A DNA stretch of 64,000 bases from Oscillospiraceae bacterium (GTDB lineage Bacteria; Bacillota; Clostridia; Oscillospirales; Oscillospiraceae): contig SVLJ01000010.1 in NCBI GenBank assembly GCA_015067995.1, positions 1 to 64,000 of the forward strand, written 5' to 3'. Positions 46,140 through 56,936 of this stretch are shown here, in pieces; positions within the stretch are counted from its first letter, which is position 1, and each line of letters starts with the position of its first letter. The notes under the pieces are model-generated. The model saw only the letters and a list, made by a program, of their open reading frames with translations, did not search any database and was not told the DNA's origin. Both the position numbers and the translations under genes were made by a program.

Positions 46140-46997
46140 TTGAACAAGAAGACCCGTCAGGAACGGAAATTGGAGAAGAAAAGCTTTCGCAATGCAGTGG
46201 AACAGGAATTGCGGGAGCACAAAAGTTCCTTCCTCGTATTCTACACACTGCGTATTCTGGTGATGGTAACGCTGGTGCGCCAGCTGATGCTGGGCAGCTA
46301 TGAAAGTGCCTTCTTCTGCATTATGACGCTCCTGCTGCTGTATATCCCCAGCTGGGTGCAGGTGCGGCTGCATATTGAGCTGCCGCCCACACTGGAGATC
46401 ATCATTCTCTGCTTTATTTTCGCCGCGGAGATTCTGGGAGAAGTGAACGCCTTCTATGTGAAGATCCCCGGTTGGGACACCATGCTCCACACCCTCAACG
46501 GCTTTCTGTCTGCGGCGGTGGGTTTCTCGCTGGTAATGCTGCTCAACGATGATGAGCGGCTGACCTTCGACCTGTCCCCCCTGTTTCTGGCACTGGTGGC
46601 CTTCTGCTTCTCCATGACCATCGGCGTACTGTGGGAGTTTTTCGAGTTCCTCATGGACATGGTCTTCCACAGCGACATGCAGAAGGACACGGTGATCCAC
46701 GGCCTCTACACCGTGGCGCTGGACCCCACCCTCACCAATACGGTGGTGGCGGTGCCGAACATCCATGAAGTGGTCATCAACGGGCAGGAACTGGGGCTTG
46801 GCGGTTATCTGGACATCGGTCTTATCGACACCATGAAGGATCTGCTGGTGAACTTCATCGGCGCGGCGGTGTTCTCCACCATCGGCTATTTCTATGCCGC
46901 CAGCAAGGGCAAGCGCCAGACGGCAGCCACCCGCTTCGTCCCCAGCAAAAAGACCGCAGAGCGTGATTACTGGAAACAGGATCAGGAAAACCACTGA
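46140..46997 (+). CDS. polytopic membrane protein, DUF2238-like
   Basis: 285 residues with a charged N-terminus and about seven helices. The central signature WDTMLHTLNGFLSAAVGFSL and WEFFEFLMDMVFHSDMQKD suggest a DUF2238-type integral membrane family of unknown function. The start is TTG 46140 with GGGAGG six bases upstream. A TATAAT at about 46074-46079 is the probable -10. The next gene follows after 16 bases, so the two likely form an operon. Confidence 0.7.
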   Translation: MNKKTRQERKLEKKSFRNAVEQELREHKSSFLVFYTLRILVMVTLVRQLMLGSYESAFFCIMTLLLLYIPSWVQVRLHIELPPTLEIIILCFIFAAEILGEVNAFYVKIPGWDTMLHTLNGFLSAAVGFSLVMLLNDDERLTFDLSPLFLALVAFCFSMTIGVLWEFFEFLMDMVFHSDMQKDTVIHGLYTVALDPTLTNTVVAVPNIHEVVINGQELGLGGYLDIGLIDTMKDLLVNFIGAAVFSTIGYFYAASKGKRQTAATRFVPSKKTAERDYWKQDQENH

Positions 46998-47013
46998 CAA
47001 GGAGGATCGTTCT

Positions 47014-47655
47014 ATGAAAATCACCGTCATCGGCGCGGGCAAAATGGGCAGCGGCCTTGCCATGCGCTTTGCTATGGCAGGCCACGATGTGACCATTGCC
47101 TCCTTTGACCGGACGCTGGCGGAGGAAGCCGTCCAAACCGCCCGGCAGCTCACAGGCCGTACGAACATCTTCAGCGGCGAAAATGCCGAAGCAGCCGCTT
47201 GGGCGGAGCTGGTGGTAATGGTGATCCCTGTCACCAGCCGCCGGGAGGTGCTGGAGTCTCTTCGGGACATCCTGCGGGAAAAGATCCTGGTGGACGTCAC
47301 CATCCCCATGGCCATGGGCCCCATCCGCTACGCGCCGCCGGCCGAGGGCTCCAACGCCCAGGAAACCTATGCCATTCTGGGAGAAGGCAGCCGTGTGGCC
47401 GCCGGCTTCCACACCGTCTCCTTCACCCTGCTGCGCAAAGTGGATACCCCCCTTTCCGGCAGCACTCTTATCGTGGGCAGCGACCCCGCCGCCGTGGAAA
47501 CCGTCATGTCACTGGCAAAGAGCATCGGCCTGCGGCCGGTGAATGCCGGCGGTCTGGAGTTCGCCCCCACGGTGGAAAGCCTCACGCCCATGCTGCTGGG
47601 CATCAATAAACGCTGCGGTGTAGGCGGCGCCGGCATCGATATCACCGGTATCTGA
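47014..47655 (+). CDS. NADPH-dependent F420 reductase-like (NAD(P)-binding) protein
   Basis: 213 residues. An N-terminal Rossmann motif GAGKMGSGLA (7-16) and the region VVMVIPVTSRREVLESL match the NADP:F420 oxidoreductase / reductase-dehydrogenase NAD-binding family. Clostridia mostly lack F420, so the true substrate is open. AAGGAGG lies before ATG 47014. Confidence 0.82.
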   Translation: MKITVIGAGKMGSGLAMRFAMAGHDVTIASFDRTLAEEAVQTARQLTGRTNIFSGENAEAAAWAELVVMVIPVTSRREVLESLRDILREKILVDVTIPMAMGPIRYAPPAEGSNAQETYAILGEGSRVAAGFHTVSFTLLRKVDTPLSGSTLIVGSDPAAVETVMSLAKSIGLRPVNAGGLEFAPTVESLTPMLLGINKRCGVGGAGIDITGI

Positions 47656-47660
47656 CACAA

Positions 47661-47694
47661 ACCGGCCTTTTCAAAAGAAAAGGCCGGTTTTTCT
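47661..47694 (+). terminator. terminator after the F420-reductase-like gene
   Basis: A 12-bp ACCGGCCTTTTC stem with AAAA loop and T5. Confidence 0.9.
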
Positions 47695-47796
47695 CTTGCG
47701 CACATTTTTTCCGTATGTGTTACGCCAGCAGAAGAAAGGCAGAAAACCATTAGGTAATCGCTTACACAACATAAGTAAAAACGTATGTGAACGCTC

Positions 47797-47825
47797 TTGC
47801 TCCCGGCAAAATTTGAACGTATAAT
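47797..47825 (+). promoter_or_regulatory. promoter of hppA
   Basis: TTGCTC, 17 bases, TATAAT; a leader of ~85 bases includes an AGCAGAA/TTCTGCT stem-loop. Two copies of CGTATGTG (47712 and 47782) lie upstream. Confidence 0.7.
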
Positions 47826-47915
47826 AGGAAAAAGGCTCTGAAATCCGCATCTGTTGTCGACATCAGACAGCAGAAGGCGGGTTCTGCTACCTAATGAGAA
47901 GGAGGAGCTTATCCT

Positions 47916-49994
<2,079 letters not shown>

Positions 49995-50010
49995 CTTCAC
50001 AACAGGCGAA

Positions 50011-50042
50011 ACCGCCGGCGGATATCCGCCGGCGGTTTTTTG
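50011..50042 (+). terminator. terminator of hppA
   Basis: ACCGCCGGCGG-ATAT-CCGCCGGCGGT with T6; it lies between converging hppA and lysR. Confidence 0.9.
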
Positions 50043-50048
50043 CTGTCT

Positions 50049-50939
50049 TTACCCCAGCCGCTCCACGAAATGCCGCAGCGCGGGACTGAGATTCTTCTCG
50101 TGCCACACTGCCAGAATTTCCTCCGTCTCCTCCTCACCCCGCAGGGGACAGAAAGTGATGTTGTCCACACTGCGCAGCTTGCCGATACAGTACTCCGGCA
50201 CGATGCAGATGGCCTGCTCTGCGGCGATCATCATCATGATGCTCTCATAGTCGCTGGTACGCATGAGGATGTTTGGCTGATAACCGGCCTTCTGGTAGAG
50301 CTGGACGTAGTAGGCGTCGCCGAAGGAATCGCCGCCGCCGGAGGGAGACATGAACAGAATCGTCTCCCCCTTCAGCTCCTCCCGGGCCAGACTGGGACGC
50401 CGTGCCAGCGGATGGCTGGTGTACATGGCCACATACAGCGGCACCTTCTCCACCAGCCGGATCTGCAGGGAATCCTCCTGCCTGATGTTGGTGCTGTCCC
50501 ACGTAAAGATGATGTCATACTCCATGTTCAGCAGTCCCGCCGCCAGTGCGTCGGTATCGTTGCGGTAGCAGGTGATGAGGATGTTGGGATATTCCCGGTG
50601 GAACTCCCGCAGCCGTCGGGGCAGACCGCTCTGCTCATAGCCCTTGGTAAAGCCCACCCGCAGGCTGCCCATCAGGCCGGTGGATGCCTCCCGGGTGCGC
50701 CACACCGCCGTATCCATATGCTTGAGAATGGCACGCGCCTCCGTCAGAAAGATCTGTCCGGCAGGGGTCAGGGAGATGGGTCGGGTGCCCCGGTCGATAA
50801 GTGCCAGCCCCACCGTGGTCTCCAGTGCGTGGATCTGTTGGGTGATGGCCGTCTGGGAAATAAAATACTGGGTGGCCGCCTTGGTGAAGCTCTGCTGCTC
50901 CGCCACCGCCACAAAATATTTCAGCTGATTCAGATTCAT
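50049..50939 (-). CDS. LysR family transcriptional regulator
   Basis: 296 residues. Winged HTH at 1-60 (FTKAATQYFISQTAITQQIHALE), linker helix, then a periplasmic-binding-type effector domain (about 90-296). It is divergent from the amino-acid dehydrogenase gene, with overlapping -35 boxes and a perfect palindrome in between, the usual arrangement for a LysR activator of the neighbouring catabolic genes. The effector is unknown; an amino acid or related acid is a fair guess. Confidence 0.93.
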   Translation of the reverse strand: MNLNQLKYFVAVAEQQSFTKAATQYFISQTAITQQIHALETTVGLALIDRGTRPISLTPAGQIFLTEARAILKHMDTAVWRTREASTGLMGSLRVGFTKGYEQSGLPRRLREFHREYPNILITCYRNDTDALAAGLLNMEYDIIFTWDSTNIRQEDSLQIRLVEKVPLYVAMYTSHPLARRPSLAREELKGETILFMSPSGGGDSFGDAYYVQLYQKAGYQPNILMRTSDYESIMMMIAAEQAICIVPEYCIGKLRSVDNITFCPLRGEEETEEILAVWHEKNLSPALRHFVERLG

Positions 50940-50957
50940 GACATCATCCCTTGTAGT

Positions 50958-50972
50958 ATAAGTTTAACTTAT
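50958..50972. promoter_or_regulatory. LysR-type operator palindrome
   Basis: ATAAGTT-T-AACTTAT. Its centre is about 62 bases upstream of the expected start of the dehydrogenase transcript and it touches the lysR -10, which fits activation of one gene and autorepression of the other. Confidence 0.75.
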
Positions 50973-50999
50973 TATATAATCGAAATCTGATATTGGCAA
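50971..50999 (-). promoter_or_regulatory. promoter of lysR
   Basis: Minus-strand TTGCCA, 17 bases, TATAAT. Confidence 0.75.
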
Positions 51000-51020
51000 T
51001 TCCTTTTTTTCTGATATAGA
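50993..51020 (+). promoter_or_regulatory. promoter of the amino-acid dehydrogenase gene
   Basis: TTGGCA, 16 bases, TATAGA. The -35 overlaps that of the divergent lysR promoter. Confidence 0.6.
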
Positions 51021-51085
51021 ATAAGCTTCATCAATAACTCTGCAGGCCCTGCGCCTGCAGCATTTTCATGAAAGAGAGTTTGATT

Positions 51086-52417
51086 ATGGAAAAGAGCCTG
51101 TTTATCCCCCTGCGTGCAGAGGGTCTGACTACCATGAAGATCCGCTACGACTTCAAGACCGGCAAGGTGAAGCTGTACGCCGCTAAGGAGTGGGAGAAGG
51201 ATCACGACTTCGCCGGTTACAATCACAGCTGGTGGATCGACGGCATCTACACCGAGGACGCCCGCTATCTCAACACCAAAGAGGTGTGGGCGCTGTTTGA
51301 ACAGCACGGCCAGAAGGAATATCTGGAGGAAGTCATCGACCTGCTGCGTGCCGGCCGCCACTTCGGCATCGACATCTACTATTATGAAAAGTACGATATC
51401 CGCTACATGATGAACGAGCACAGCCGCAAGTTGGGTCTGCTGAACAAGAGCCACGCCATTATGGCCGGCGGCATCCGCCGTCACTCCTACGACGAGCCGG
51501 AGATTGAGGTCATCATCGACGGCCTGAATCTGGGCCGCGGCATGAGCTTCAAGAACATCGCCGGTCACCTGCCCTTCGGCGGCTGCAAGGCCACCGTCAC
51601 CATGGACCCGCTGGACATGGAAAATCTGGAGATCATGGGCTTCCTGGCATTCGCACTGGACAGCTGCCGCGACATGACCGGCCCGGACATGAACTTCCCC
51701 GTGGAAATGAGCGACGTGATGATCGAGCAGGGCTACTCCATGCAGTATACCGGCGGCGTCAAGGCCAAGACCGGCCCCACCGGCACTCCCACCGCCTACG
51801 GCGTGTATCTGGCCTTGCTGGAGGCCATCCACTTTCAGGAGGGCGTCCGCAGCGTGAAGGGAAAGACCGCCGCGCTGATGGGTCTGGGCGCTGTGGGCTG
51901 GTACATGGGCGAGCATCTGCTGCAGGGCGGTGTCAGCAAGCTGACGGTTGCCGACATCAACCCCGCCGCTGTGGAGCGTTTCATCGCCGAGCATCCCGGC
52001 TATGAGATCACGAGCTGCCCCGTATCCGAGGTGCTGTATCAGAATGTGGACATCCTCAGCCCCTGCGCCATCGGCGGCATTTTCAGCGATGAGAGCATCG
52101 CAAAACTCAACTGCAAATACATCTTCGGTTCCTCCAACAACGGTCTGAAGGCTTCCTCTCAGGAGGAGGAGATCCGTCTGGCCAAGCTGATCGCCGACCG
52201 GGGCATCCTCTATCAGGTGGAGTGGTGGCACAACACCGCCGGTGTCATCTGCGGTGCGGAGGAATACCTCTACGACGGCGACGCCGATTCCCTGCGCAAA
52301 AAGGTGGAGGAGATCATGCCCGCCAACACCATCCTCTCTCTGAACGGTGCAAAGGAACAGGGCATCACCCCCACCGAATGGGTCTACCGTTACTGCGAAG
52401 ACCTGCTGTACAAGTAA
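51086..52417 (+). CDS. Glu/Leu/Phe/Val dehydrogenase family amino-acid dehydrogenase
   Basis: 443 residues from ATG 51086 (GAGAG upstream; an ATG six codons earlier has none). FGGCK at 164-168 carries the substrate lysine region, GPDMN at 199-203 the catalytic Asp, and GLGAVG at 266-271 binds the dinucleotide. Members oxidatively deaminate an amino acid to a 2-oxo acid with NAD(P)+. The extra N-terminal ~60 residues and the divergent core mean the substrate is not assignable. The NSS transporter directly downstream suggests an imported amino acid. Confidence 0.85.
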   Translation: MEKSLFIPLRAEGLTTMKIRYDFKTGKVKLYAAKEWEKDHDFAGYNHSWWIDGIYTEDARYLNTKEVWALFEQHGQKEYLEEVIDLLRAGRHFGIDIYYYEKYDIRYMMNEHSRKLGLLNKSHAIMAGGIRRHSYDEPEIEVIIDGLNLGRGMSFKNIAGHLPFGGCKATVTMDPLDMENLEIMGFLAFALDSCRDMTGPDMNFPVEMSDVMIEQGYSMQYTGGVKAKTGPTGTPTAYGVYLALLEAIHFQEGVRSVKGKTAALMGLGAVGWYMGEHLLQGGVSKLTVADINPAAVERFIAEHPGYEITSCPVSEVLYQNVDILSPCAIGGIFSDESIAKLNCKYIFGSSNNGLKASSQEEEIRLAKLIADRGILYQVEWWHNTAGVICGAEEYLYDGDADSLRKKVEEIMPANTILSLNGAKEQGITPTEWVYRYCEDLLYK

Positions 52418-52436
52418 ATCGCAAGGAGAATATCAT

Positions 52437-53795
52437 ATGGAAAACAAGAGAGGCTTTTCCTCTACACTGGGCTTCCTGCTGAGCATGGCAGCCTTCAGCA
52501 TCGGCATCGGCAACCTGTGGAAGTTCCCCTACATCGTGGGCGCCAACGGCGGCGGTGCGTTTTTGCTGGTATATCTGCTCATCGTCATTCTGGTGGGCAT
52601 CCCCGGCTTCCTCATTGAGCTGACTCTGGGCCGCACCTCCGGCCTGTCCCCCATCAAGGGCATGGAAAAGCTGGAAGGCAAAAAGACCGGCTGGTCTGTC
52701 ATCGGTGTTCTGGGCTGCTTCGCCATCTTCACCATCTGCAGCTACGCCACCATGATCGTGGGCGGCTGGACCGGCAACTACATCCTCAACCTCATCACCG
52801 GCTCCATGAAGAGCCTGGACAGTGCCGGCATCTCCAATCTGTTCGGCGCCACCGCAGGCTCCAATCTCACCATCGTCTTTTCCTTCCTGCAGGCGGCGCT
52901 GCTGTGGCTGTGCCTGATCTCCGGCGTGAAGATCGGCGTGGAGAAGGTCTGCTCCGTGCTGATGCCCACCCTGTTCATCATTCTGGTGGTGCTGGCCTTC
53001 TATTCCAACTCCCTGCCCGGCTCCGCAGAAGGCTTGCTGTGGTATCTGACCCCCAATCTGAAAAACGTGTCCATGAACACCGTTTCCGCCGCAGCCTGTC
53101 AGGTGTTCTATTCCATCGGTATGGGACAGGCCGGTGCCTTCGTATACGGCAGCTACATTGACAAGAAGACCAACCTCACCAAGTCCGTGGTGGCAGGCGC
53201 GGCTATGGATACCTTCATCGCCGTGCTGGCGGGTCTGGTCATCGTTCCCGCTCTGTTTGCCTTCGATCTGGAGCCTGCCATGGGTCCCTCTCTGGTGTAC
53301 ATCACCCTGCCCAACCTGTTCAACGCCATGGGCAGCTTCGGCACCGTGTTCGGTCTGCTGTTCATGATCTGCGTGTTCTTCGCCGGCTTCACCTCCATTC
53401 TGGGCGGCAGTGAGGCTCTGGTGGCCACCGTCTGCGACAATCTGCCCAAGCTGAACCGCAAGGTTGCCGCCACCATCGTCTGCACGGCGGAGTTCCTGTT
53501 CAGCCTTCTCTTCACCTTCTCCTTCCGCGGCGGCTTCTTTGCCGAGTTCAAGGCGCTGGGTCTGGGCTTCTTTGACTTCTTCGACTTCCTGGCCACCACC
53601 GGCATGGCGCTGGGCGTTGCCGTGATGCTGGTATACATCCTCTCCCGCTGGAAGTTCTACAAGTTCCAGAGTGAGGCCAATGAGGGCGCCGGCAGCAAGA
53701 TCCGCGTCCACAGCTGGATGAAATACTATATCAACTATGGTTATCCCGTTGTTCTGGTCATCGTGTTCGTGTGCCTTGCGCAGATGTACTTCTGA
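52437..53795 (+). CDS. neurotransmitter:sodium symporter (NSS/SNF) family transporter
   Basis: 452 residues, about 11-12 helices. The start GFLLSMAAFSIGIGNLWKFPY contains the Na1/Na2 and substrate-binding unwound helix 1 of the family (LeuT-like). Bacterial NSS proteins import amino acids with Na+. It follows the amino-acid dehydrogenase by 19 bases, so substrate uptake for that enzyme is likely. AAGGAG precedes ATG 52437. Confidence 0.93.
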   Translation: MENKRGFSSTLGFLLSMAAFSIGIGNLWKFPYIVGANGGGAFLLVYLLIVILVGIPGFLIELTLGRTSGLSPIKGMEKLEGKKTGWSVIGVLGCFAIFTICSYATMIVGGWTGNYILNLITGSMKSLDSAGISNLFGATAGSNLTIVFSFLQAALLWLCLISGVKIGVEKVCSVLMPTLFIILVVLAFYSNSLPGSAEGLLWYLTPNLKNVSMNTVSAAACQVFYSIGMGQAGAFVYGSYIDKKTNLTKSVVAGAAMDTFIAVLAGLVIVPALFAFDLEPAMGPSLVYITLPNLFNAMGSFGTVFGLLFMICVFFAGFTSILGGSEALVATVCDNLPKLNRKVAATIVCTAEFLFSLLFTFSFRGGFFAEFKALGLGFFDFFDFLATTGMALGVAVMLVYILSRWKFYKFQSEANEGAGSKIRVHSWMKYYINYGYPVVLVIVFVCLAQMYF

Positions 53796-53802
53796 TTTCT
53801 TC

Positions 53803-53835
53803 AATCCTCCCGGCAGCAGCCGGGAGGATTTTTTT
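53803..53835 (+). terminator. terminator after the NSS transporter
   Basis: An AATCCTCCCGGC stem with AGCA loop and a T run. Confidence 0.85.
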
Positions 53836-53866
53836 ACCGTTCCGCCTGTACAACCCCATCCCCACA

Positions 53867-53875
53867 TGATATAAT
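53867..53875 (+). promoter_or_regulatory. extended -10 promoter of the amidohydrolase operon
   Basis: TGATATAAT; the -35 is poor (TGTACA). Confidence 0.5.
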
Positions 53876-53911
53876 GCAGTAATACATCAAAGTGCAGCAG
53901 GAGGCATGTTT

Positions 53912-55246
53912 ATGAAAAAAATCCTGATCAAAAACGGCATCATCATCACCGTGGACCCTGCCGACACCGTCTGGCAGAAGGGCTGGGTACTGGTGTCCGA
54001 TGACCGCATCGAAGCAATGGGCGAGGGCGACGCCCCTGCCGCCGAAGAGGGCTGGCAGGTCATCGACGCCAAAGACAAGGCGGTACTGCCGGGCATCGTG
54101 GATGTCCACACCCATGTGTGCGGTTCCCTGTTCAAGGGCATGACCGAGGATGCCCACAACGGCTTTTACGGCTTCGCCCTGCCTATGGAGCGGCTGCTGA
54201 CACCGGAGAACACCTATACCCTGAGTCTGCTGGGCGCAGCGGAGTGCCTGATGGCCGGTGTCACCTGCATCAACGATATCTACCACTACATGCGGGATAC
54301 CGCCCGTGCCGTCCGGCAGCTGGGTATCCGCGGCGTACTGGCCCACAAGATCATCGAAACGGATCTGGCAAAGATCCAGTTCGGCGACTACACCCGCATT
54401 CCCGACGAGGCCAACGCCCGGGTGGAGGAGAACATCCGCCTCATTGAGGAGTATCACAACACCGGCGACGGCCGCATCACCTGCAAATTCGGTCCCCACG
54501 CCACCGACACCATTTCCGTGGAGCTGGCCAAACGCATCGCGGAGCTGGGCCGTCAGTACGGCGTGGGCTTCCACACCCATGTTGCCCAGAAGCCGCAGGA
54601 GGTGGCCTTCCTGAAGGAGACCTACGGCCTGACGCCGGTGGAATACCTCTGCGAGACCGGTCTTATGGGACACAACCTCACCGCTGCCCACTGCGTCTAC
54701 ATCACCGACAACGACATCCGCCTGCTGGCGGAGGGCGGCTGCACCGTGGCGCACTGCGCGGAGATGAGCGGCAAGCGGGGCAACCTGATGCCGGTGAAGA
54801 AAATGTACGATGCCGGGGTAAAGGTCAGCTTCGGCACCGACTGGGTCACCATGGACCCATGGACCAATATGCGCATGGCCATCATCGTGGATCGCATCGG
54901 CGGCTGCGGACTGGACGACATCAACGCCCGCATTGCCCTGCGCCGCTCCACCATCGAGCCGGCCATCCATCTGGGATTGGGAGACAAGATCGGTTCTCTG
55001 GAGGTGGGCAAGCAGGCGGATATCATTATGATGGATCTGGATGCGCCCCGTCTGCGCCCCGTCTTTGACGAGCCCATCCCCACGCTGGTCTACAATGCCA
55101 ACGGCGCCGACGTGGACACCGTCATGGTAGCCGGTGAAATTCTGGTGCAGAACAAGACTCTGCTGAAGGCCGACATGGGCGAGCTGCTGCGGGACGCCCA
55201 GCAGGTGGCGTCCGAGCTGTATGACGACTACCGGGCAGGCCGGTAA
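53912..55246 (+). CDS. amidohydrolase family metal-dependent deaminase/hydrolase
   Basis: 444 residues of the TRZ/ATZ/MtaD-type subgroup. Metal ligands are HTH at 66-68, H223 (in GFHTHVAQ) and D310 (in SFGTDW); the usual third site is near AHC 280-282. Relatives deaminate S-adenosylhomocysteine, 5'-methylthioadenosine, guanine or related rings. The substrate cannot be chosen from sequence. ATG 53912 is placed by AGGAGG seven bases upstream, better than the ATG two codons earlier. RidA follows after 18 bases, which fits an amino-group-releasing pathway. Confidence 0.85.
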   Translation: MKKILIKNGIIITVDPADTVWQKGWVLVSDDRIEAMGEGDAPAAEEGWQVIDAKDKAVLPGIVDVHTHVCGSLFKGMTEDAHNGFYGFALPMERLLTPENTYTLSLLGAAECLMAGVTCINDIYHYMRDTARAVRQLGIRGVLAHKIIETDLAKIQFGDYTRIPDEANARVEENIRLIEEYHNTGDGRITCKFGPHATDTISVELAKRIAELGRQYGVGFHTHVAQKPQEVAFLKETYGLTPVEYLCETGLMGHNLTAAHCVYITDNDIRLLAEGGCTVAHCAEMSGKRGNLMPVKKMYDAGVKVSFGTDWVTMDPWTNMRMAIIVDRIGGCGLDDINARIALRRSTIEPAIHLGLGDKIGSLEVGKQADIIMMDLDAPRLRPVFDEPIPTLVYNANGADVDTVMVAGEILVQNKTLLKADMGELLRDAQQVASELYDDYRAGR

Positions 55247-55264
55247 TATCAGGAGGATATGAAT

Positions 55265-55648
55265 ATGAAGGAAGCATTCAACTGCGCCAGCGCAGTGCCC
55301 CCGCAGGGCCCTTATTCACACGGCAACAAGGCCGCCGGCCTGTGCTTCGCCTCCGGCCAGATGCCCGCCGACCCCATCACCGGCGTCATCCCCGAGGGCA
55401 TCACGGAGCAGACCCGTCAGGTGCTGAAGAACATCGAGGCCATCCTCCGGGACGGCGGCTGCTCTCTGGCAGACGTGGTAAAGATGACGGTATACCTCAA
55501 GGACATGGAGGACTTCGCCGCCATGAACGCCGTGTATGCCGAGGTGTTTGCCGGTACGCTGTACCCCACCCGCACCACGCTGGAAGCCGCACGGCTGCCC
55601 AAGGATTCTCTGGTGGTAATGGACGCCATCGCCGCCATTCCCGACTGA
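55265..55648 (+). CDS. RidA family enamine/imine deaminase
   Basis: 127 residues, full length. VYLKDMEDFAAMNAVYAEVF and YPTRTTLEAARLPKDSLVVMDAIA are the YjgF/RidA signatures, including the conserved Arg of PTRTT. It hydrolyses reactive enamines made by PLP enzymes, and the next gene is a PLP enzyme of a type that forms them. ATG 55265 has AGGAGG eight bases upstream. Confidence 0.95.
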   Translation: MKEAFNCASAVPPQGPYSHGNKAAGLCFASGQMPADPITGVIPEGITEQTRQVLKNIEAILRDGGCSLADVVKMTVYLKDMEDFAAMNAVYAEVFAGTLYPTRTTLEAARLPKDSLVVMDAIAAIPD

Positions 55649-55663
55649 CAGGAGGCCATACAT

Positions 55664-56767
55664 ATGCATTATCGTGAGCTTTCCACCCCGGCGCTGCTCA
55701 TCGACCGGGAGATCATGGAGGACAACCTCCGCTTCATGCAGGACTATGCCGATTCTCAGGGCGTGGCTCTGCGTCCCCACACCAAGACCCACAAGATGGC
55801 CTCCATCGCCCGCCGTCAGGCGGAGCTGGGTGCAAAGGGCATCACCGTTGCCAAGGTGGGCGAGGCCGAAGCCATGGCTGCTGAGGGGCTGACGGATATT
55901 TTCATCGCCAACGAAGTGGTGGGCGGCGACAAGCTGGCCCGTGTACGGAAGCTGGCGGAAACCATCGACATTTCCTTCGGTCTGGACAGCATCGAGCAGG
56001 CCGAGCTGGTGGAGCGCGCCTTTGCCGGCGGCAAGCCCGCCCGGGTGGTCATCGAGATCGAGGTTGGCGAGGAGCGCAGCGGCATCATCGAGGAGTCCGA
56101 TTTCCGCGCTCTGCTGGCACACCTGAAGACCTGTCCCCACATTCAGCTGCTGGGCGTCTTCTCCCACGAGGGTCACTGCTACAATGTGGAGAGCAGGGAA
56201 GCCTGCCGGGAAGCCTTTGAGGTAGCGGTGAACCGCACCCTCGGTTTTGCCCGGATCATGGAGGAGCAGGGCTTTCCCGTACAGGTGGTGAGCATCGGCT
56301 CCACCCCCTCCCTGATGTTCGGCTTTGACATTCCCAAGGGCGTCACGGAGATGCGCCCCGGCACCTATGTTCTGATGGACGCCTCTCAGGGTCACGCCAT
56401 CGGCACACTGGACCGCTGCGCCGCCACCATTCTCACCACCGTCATCAGCCGCCCCACGGCGGAGCGTGTCATCACCGACGTGGGCGCCAAGGGCATCACC
56501 GCCCAGACCCGCACCAAGGGTATCTGCGCCACCCCCGGTCTGGGCCTCATCAAGGGCTATGAAGGCGTTCATGTATTCGACGTGTACGACGAGCACGCCA
56601 TCATCTACCACGCCGGCTTCCGGGACGCCGTCCGTGTGGGCGACAAGGTGGAGTTCTATCCCAACCACATCTGCCCGGTGGTGAACCTCTACGATCGGGT
56701 GTATCTGGTCAGCGGCGGAGAAGTGGTGGAGGAACTGAAGGTCACCTGCCGCGGTCTGCTCACCTGA
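55664..56767 (+). CDS. PLP enzyme of the D-threonine aldolase / D-serine dehydratase (DSD1) type
   Basis: 367 residues with the alanine-racemase-like barrel. RPHTKTHK at 37-44 holds the PLP lysine. The C-terminal NHICP segment gives the His-x-Cys metal pair of DSD1/D-threonine aldolases. It would cleave or dehydrate a D-hydroxy amino acid. Together with RidA before it, a dehydratase that releases an enamine is attractive, but this is inference. AGGAGG precedes the ATG. Confidence 0.88.
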   Translation: MHYRELSTPALLIDREIMEDNLRFMQDYADSQGVALRPHTKTHKMASIARRQAELGAKGITVAKVGEAEAMAAEGLTDIFIANEVVGGDKLARVRKLAETIDISFGLDSIEQAELVERAFAGGKPARVVIEIEVGEERSGIIEESDFRALLAHLKTCPHIQLLGVFSHEGHCYNVESREACREAFEVAVNRTLGFARIMEEQGFPVQVVSIGSTPSLMFGFDIPKGVTEMRPGTYVLMDASQGHAIGTLDRCAATILTTVISRPTAERVITDVGAKGITAQTRTKGICATPGLGLIKGYEGVHVFDVYDEHAIIYHAGFRDAVRVGDKVEFYPNHICPVVNLYDRVYLVSGGEVVEELKVTCRGLLT

Positions 56768-56936
56768 TCGCAAAACCCTTTTTCTGGGAATGACGAAAAA
56801 ATTCATCGGCATTTTGACGAAATTTTTATGGAATTTTCGTCATTTTCCTCCTTGCACGGACAGTTGTCCGTCTTGCCTTTCTGTGAATAAATTGTTAAAA
56901 TGTATATGTTCCTAAATCAAAAAGGGAGGTAAGTTT
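56768..56936. promoter_or_regulatory. regulatory region of the DUF3100-type transporter: three TGACGAAA sites and a palindrome
   Basis: TGACGAAA occurs at 56791-56798, 56815-56822 and inverted at 56835-56842; the outer two form an 11-bp inverted repeat. ACGGACA-GT-TGTCCGT (56856-56871) ends just before the -35. Confidence 0.55.
56873..56901 (+). promoter_or_regulatory. promoter of the DUF3100-type transporter
   Basis: TTGCCT, 17 bases, TAAAAT; GGGAGG and ATG follow. Confidence 0.65.
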